From NCBI GenBank assembly GCA_044371545.1, contig JBILTM010000222.1:1-7846 (forward strand): a stretch of DNA of 7,846 nucleotides, written 5' to 3'. Positions 6,563-7,846 of the stretch are shown here, one piece after another. A model generated the notes under the pieces. The model did not search any database, had not been told where the DNA came from, and saw nothing but the letters and a program-made list of their open reading frames with translations. The position numbers and the translations under genes were made by a program. Position 1 is the first letter of the stretch, and the number at the start of each line of letters is the position of its first letter. This DNA comes from UBA4615 sp044371545. Lineage in GTDB: Bacteria > Pseudomonadota > Gammaproteobacteria > Burkholderiales > Burkholderiaceae_E.

Positions 6563-6877
6563 ATGGAGCTCCTCGCCCGACTCGACCGCGTGCAGGCCTA
6601 CCTGCTGCGCGACGCGCTCGCGCGGCACGGCATCGACGCGCACGTGCTGAACCTGCACGTGCAGGGCGCGGTCGGCGAGCTGCCGCCCGAGACCGCGCTG
6701 CCGCAGGTGTGGATCGCCGACGCGCGCGACCGCGAGCGCGCCCGCGCGGTGCTCGCCACGCACGAGGCCGAGCGACGACGCAACGGGCCGCCGAGCTTCT
6801 GCGGCGGCTGCGGCGAGGAGAACCCGGCGGGGTTCGAGCTGTGCTGGCGCTGCGGGACGGGGCTGCCGGTGGCGTGA
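6563..6877 (+). CDS. DUF2007 protein with C-terminal zinc ribbon
   Basis: Small protein of 104 residues. The N-terminal ~70 residues (ARLDRVQAYLLRDALARHGI, LHVQGAVGELPPE, LPQVWIADARDRERARAVLA) are the DUF2007 'putative signal transducing protein' domain, a ferredoxin-like fold. A short basic linker is followed by a CxxC...CxxC knuckle pair (Cys80, Cys83, Cys94, Cys97) in FCGGCGEENPAGFELCWRCG, which should bind one zinc ion. The biochemical role is unknown. It could bind nucleic acid or protein through the ribbon, but the sequence does not show which. The start is the ATG at 6563 within the GATGGAGC context; no strong ribosome-binding site precedes it. It is divergent from the DUF3293 gene and convergent with the deaminase gene. 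Confidence 0.88.
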   Translation: MELLARLDRVQAYLLRDALARHGIDAHVLNLHVQGAVGELPPETALPQVWIADARDRERARAVLATHEAERRRNGPPSFCGGCGEENPAGFELCWRCGTGLPVA

Positions 6878-6887
6878 GGGGGCGGGT

Positions 6888-6903
6888 CCGCGCGGTTGCG
6901 CGG
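6888..6903 (+). terminator. GC hairpin 10 nt after the DUF2007 stop
   Basis: CCGCGC (6888-6893), loop GGTT, GCGCGG (6898-6903): a perfect 6-bp stem with a tetraloop just downstream of the TGA. It lacks a T tract, so it is a possible terminator or 3'-end stabiliser. The rest of the 116-bp convergent gap holds only a short inverted repeat, TTCGA-CA-TCGAA (6916-6927), and GC-rich sequence with nothing recognisable. Confidence 0.35.
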
Positions 6904-6993
6904 CCGGGGGCGCGATTCGACATCGAACGAGCCCCGCGCAGCGATTCGGGCCGCGCGCGCACGCCGATCGCGCCACCCTGCTCGCGGACATCG

Positions 6994-7425
6994 TCAGCGC
7001 GACCGGTCGACCGGTCGCACCGCGTCGACCAGTGCCGCGCCGTGGACCATCCGGGCCACGCCCGCACGCGCCGCGGCGTTCTCGCAGGCCGCACACGCGC
7101 GCGAGGTCGAGTACAGCACCGCGCCCGCGAGCGTCGGCGTGCCGAGCCGCGCCAGCGCGTCCCGGATCGCGACGCGCTCGGCGTGCGCGTCGGGATCTGC
7201 GTCGCGCACCACGCGGCTCGGCCCCTCGCCCACGATGCGACCGTCGAGCACGATCACCGCGCCGTAGGACTGGTCGCCCCAGGACTCCGCGAGTCGGCGC
7301 ATGCGCAGCGCCGCGTCGAGGCCGCGGCGATCGGCGTCGGTCGGCGAGGCGGCGTCCGCGCCGCGAGCGCCGCCCTGGAGCCCGATTGCCGCGAGGGCCG
7401 CGACGACGGCGCGGCGTGCGGTCAT
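6994..7425 (-). CDS. Exported cytidine-deaminase-fold protein (nucleoside deaminase-like)
   Basis: Small zinc-dependent deaminase-family protein (CMP/dCMP deaminase fold), 143 residues with the signal. The zinc site is intact: His81 and the proton-shuttle Glu83 in DAHAERVAIRDAL, and Cys111/Cys114 in YSTSRACAACENAA. The usual EPC before the cysteines is RAC here. YGAVIVLDGRIVGEG (54-68) is the conserved substrate-side strand. The N-terminus MTARRAVVAALAAIGLQGG..GADA looks like an export signal, with twin Arg at 4-5, a hydrophobic core and an ADA-type cleavage site near 25, so a Tat or Sec route to the periplasm is likely. That is unusual for this fold. The ATG at 7425 has GAGG with 6-nt spacing. 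The protein ends soon after the last core strand, shorter than TadA. Substrate unknown; guanine, cytosine and non-nucleoside amines all remain possible. Confidence 0.82.
   Translation of the reverse strand: MTARRAVVAALAAIGLQGGARGADAASPTDADRRGLDAALRMRRLAESWGDQSYGAVIVLDGRIVGEGPSRVVRDADPDAHAERVAIRDALARLGTPTLAGAVLYSTSRACAACENAAARAGVARMVHGAALVDAVRPVDRSR
6999..7018. repeat. Perfect 20-bp palindrome at the 3' end of the deaminase gene
   Basis: GCGACCGGTCGACCGGTCGC equals its own reverse complement and also contains GACCGGTC twice in tandem. It lies over the last codons before the deaminase stop (6994-6996). As RNA it can form an 8-bp stem with a TCGA loop. It could act as a 3'-end hairpin, a binding site for a dimeric protein, or simply reflect codon choice for RPVDRS. 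Confidence 0.6.
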
Positions 7426-7466
7426 CGAGCGCCTCGGACCGGGATCGTCGGGACGGCGTGGGTCAT
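7422..7466 (-). other. Possible 14-codon leader ORF overlapping the deaminase start
   Basis: An ATG at 7466 opens MTHAVPTIPVRGAR and ends in a TGA that overlaps the deaminase ATG as ATGA. GAGGAG lies about 11 nt upstream of it, rather far. It might couple translation to the deaminase, but such short overlaps arise by chance; low confidence. Confidence 0.2.
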
Positions 7467-7490
7467 GCGGCGTGGGTCTCCTCGGCGACG

Positions 7491-7519
7491 AGGATAGGGC
7501 GTATGGCACGAAGGGCCAA
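7491..7519 (-). promoter_or_regulatory. Candidate sigma-70-type promoter of the deaminase gene
   Basis: On the minus strand TTGGCC (7519-7514, four of six) and TATCCT (7496-7491, four of six) are separated by exactly 17 bp and point at the deaminase start 66 bp downstream. The region is visibly less GC-rich than the flanking genes. The rest of the 231-bp gap holds an imperfect inverted repeat (CCTGGCA...TGCCCAGG, 7572-7595) and the nuclease promoter/operator. Confidence 0.35.
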
Positions 7520-7620
7520 GCGGCGGCGTGTCGGCATGCCTTCCGTCCTAAGCCTGAAGACCCGCATGAATCCTGGCACTGCGGCCATGCCCAGGCCTTT
7601 CGATCGCAGGACGCCCGGGA

Positions 7621-7626
7621 TAGAAT
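7621..7626 (+). promoter_or_regulatory. Candidate -10 box of the DUF222/HNH gene
   Basis: TAGAAT matches TATAAT in five of six positions. A weak -35 (TTTCGA, 7598-7603) is 17 bp upstream. The predicted start near 7633 falls inside the SOS-like operator, so repressor binding would block transcription. Confidence 0.45.
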
Positions 7627-7645
7627 ACTGTTTGCCTATACAGTT
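7626..7645 (+). promoter_or_regulatory. LexA/SOS-box-like operator
   Basis: TACTGTTTGCCTATACAGTT contains CTGT (7628-7631), eight bases, then ACAG (7640-7643), the CTGT-N8-ACAG pattern bound by LexA in many beta- and gammaproteobacteria; the flanking TA and T also fit the consensus. It stands 11 bp before the ATG of the DUF222/HNH gene, overlapping the likely transcription start, the position expected for LexA repression. It is one of the few A/T-rich spots in the window. Confidence 0.7.
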
Positions 7646-7656
7646 TCGAGGCGGTC

Positions 7657-7846
7657 ATGTTCGATGCCGACGCAGCGCCTTCGGAGCCTTCGCTCGAACC
7701 CTTCGAACCGGCCTGCGCCCCCGCGCTGCCGCTGCCCGAGCTCGAAGCCCGCCTCACCGAGCTCGCCGGCCACCTGAACGCCGCGACCCACCGCTTCCTC
7801 GTGCTGCTCGCCGAGTTCGACCGTCGCGAGGGCTGGGCGGACGGCG
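7657..7846 (+). CDS. DUF222 / HNH endonuclease-family protein, N-terminal part (3' end missing)
   Basis: Open frame from the ATG at 7657 to the right edge, 63 residues visible. After a low-complexity acidic/proline lead (SEPSLEPFEP, 9-18), ELEARLTELAGHLNAATHRFLVLLAEFDRREGWADG (28-63) resembles the start of the DUF222 domain of 13E12-repeat-type proteins, which normally end in an HNH nuclease domain. The HNH part lies outside the window and is assumed from the family. GAGG (7648-7651) sits 5 nt before the ATG. The upstream LexA-like box suggests DNA-damage induction. The cellular role of this family is not established; nuclease activity on DNA is the usual prediction. Confidence 0.75.
   Translation, partial: MFDADAAPSEPSLEPFEPACAPALPLPELEARLTELAGHLNAATHRFLVLLAEFDRREGWADG

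Noticed and set aside
6878..6993. Possible continuation of the deaminase in another frame (truncation by frameshift)
   Set aside because: I read the downstream frames and found no segment resembling a deaminase C-terminus; the short protein may be natural for this subfamily.
7301..7777. 158-codon plus-strand frame crossing the deaminase start and the nuclease promoter
   Set aside because: It overlaps two better-supported genes, reads through the SOS-like operator and has shadow-type composition.
1..7846. CRISPR array, tRNA/rRNA, insertion sequence or attachment site
   Set aside because: No regularly spaced repeats, cloverleaf sequence, transposase motif or paired terminal repeats were seen.

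Overview
The window is very GC-rich chromosomal DNA. Coding frames end almost every codon in G or C, which is why long open frames appear on the opposite strand and in the wrong frames. Gene content suggests a high-GC beta- or gammaproteobacterium: a FadD-type acyl-CoA synthetase, an enoyl-thioester-reductase-like MDR, a nitrilase, DUF3293 and DUF2007 proteins, and a DUF222/HNH-type nuclease behind a CTGT-N8-ACAG LexA-like box. The genus cannot be fixed from the sequence alone.

Layout. (1) 1-2623, plus strand: an acyl-CoA synthetase cut by the left edge, coupled by an ATGA overlap to a zinc-free MDR reductase of the 2-enoyl-thioester-reductase type; this looks like a small acyl activation/reduction operon. 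(2) 2673-4393, minus strand: a nitrilase with its Glu-Lys-Cys triad intact, followed 68 bp later by an FMN split-barrel (PNPOx-like) protein. (3) 4394-4581: a divergent control region with a spaced direct repeat and a small palindrome. It separates the nitrilase from an AraC-type regulator (4582-5541, plus), which probably controls the nitrilase. (4) 5543-6560, minus: a DUF3293 protein upstream of a RidA-family protein. Between them is an open stretch in frame with DUF3293 beyond its TAG stop. (5) 6563-6877, plus: a DUF2007 protein with a C-terminal CxxC...CxxC zinc ribbon; its start codon lies 2 bp from the chosen divergent DUF3293 start. (6) 6994-7425, minus: a small cytidine-deaminase-fold protein with an apparent export signal. 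(7) 7657-right edge, plus: the N-terminus of a DUF222/HNH-type protein, directly preceded by a near-consensus SOS box.

How the genes may work together. The nitrilase, PNPOx-like protein and AraC regulator form a plausible inducible nitrile-utilisation unit. The carboxylic acid made by the nitrilase could be activated by the neighbouring acyl-CoA synthetase, but that link is inference from proximity. The RidA-like protein lies tail-to-tail with the regulator, one base away, and need not belong to the unit. The strongest unusual signals are the SOS-type operator in front of the nuclease-family gene, the exported deaminase-fold protein, and the possible AraC operator. I see no tRNA, rRNA, CRISPR array, insertion sequence or prophage. 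No stretch longer than 300 bp lacks a gene; the two longest gaps (188 and 231 bp) hold the control elements described below.
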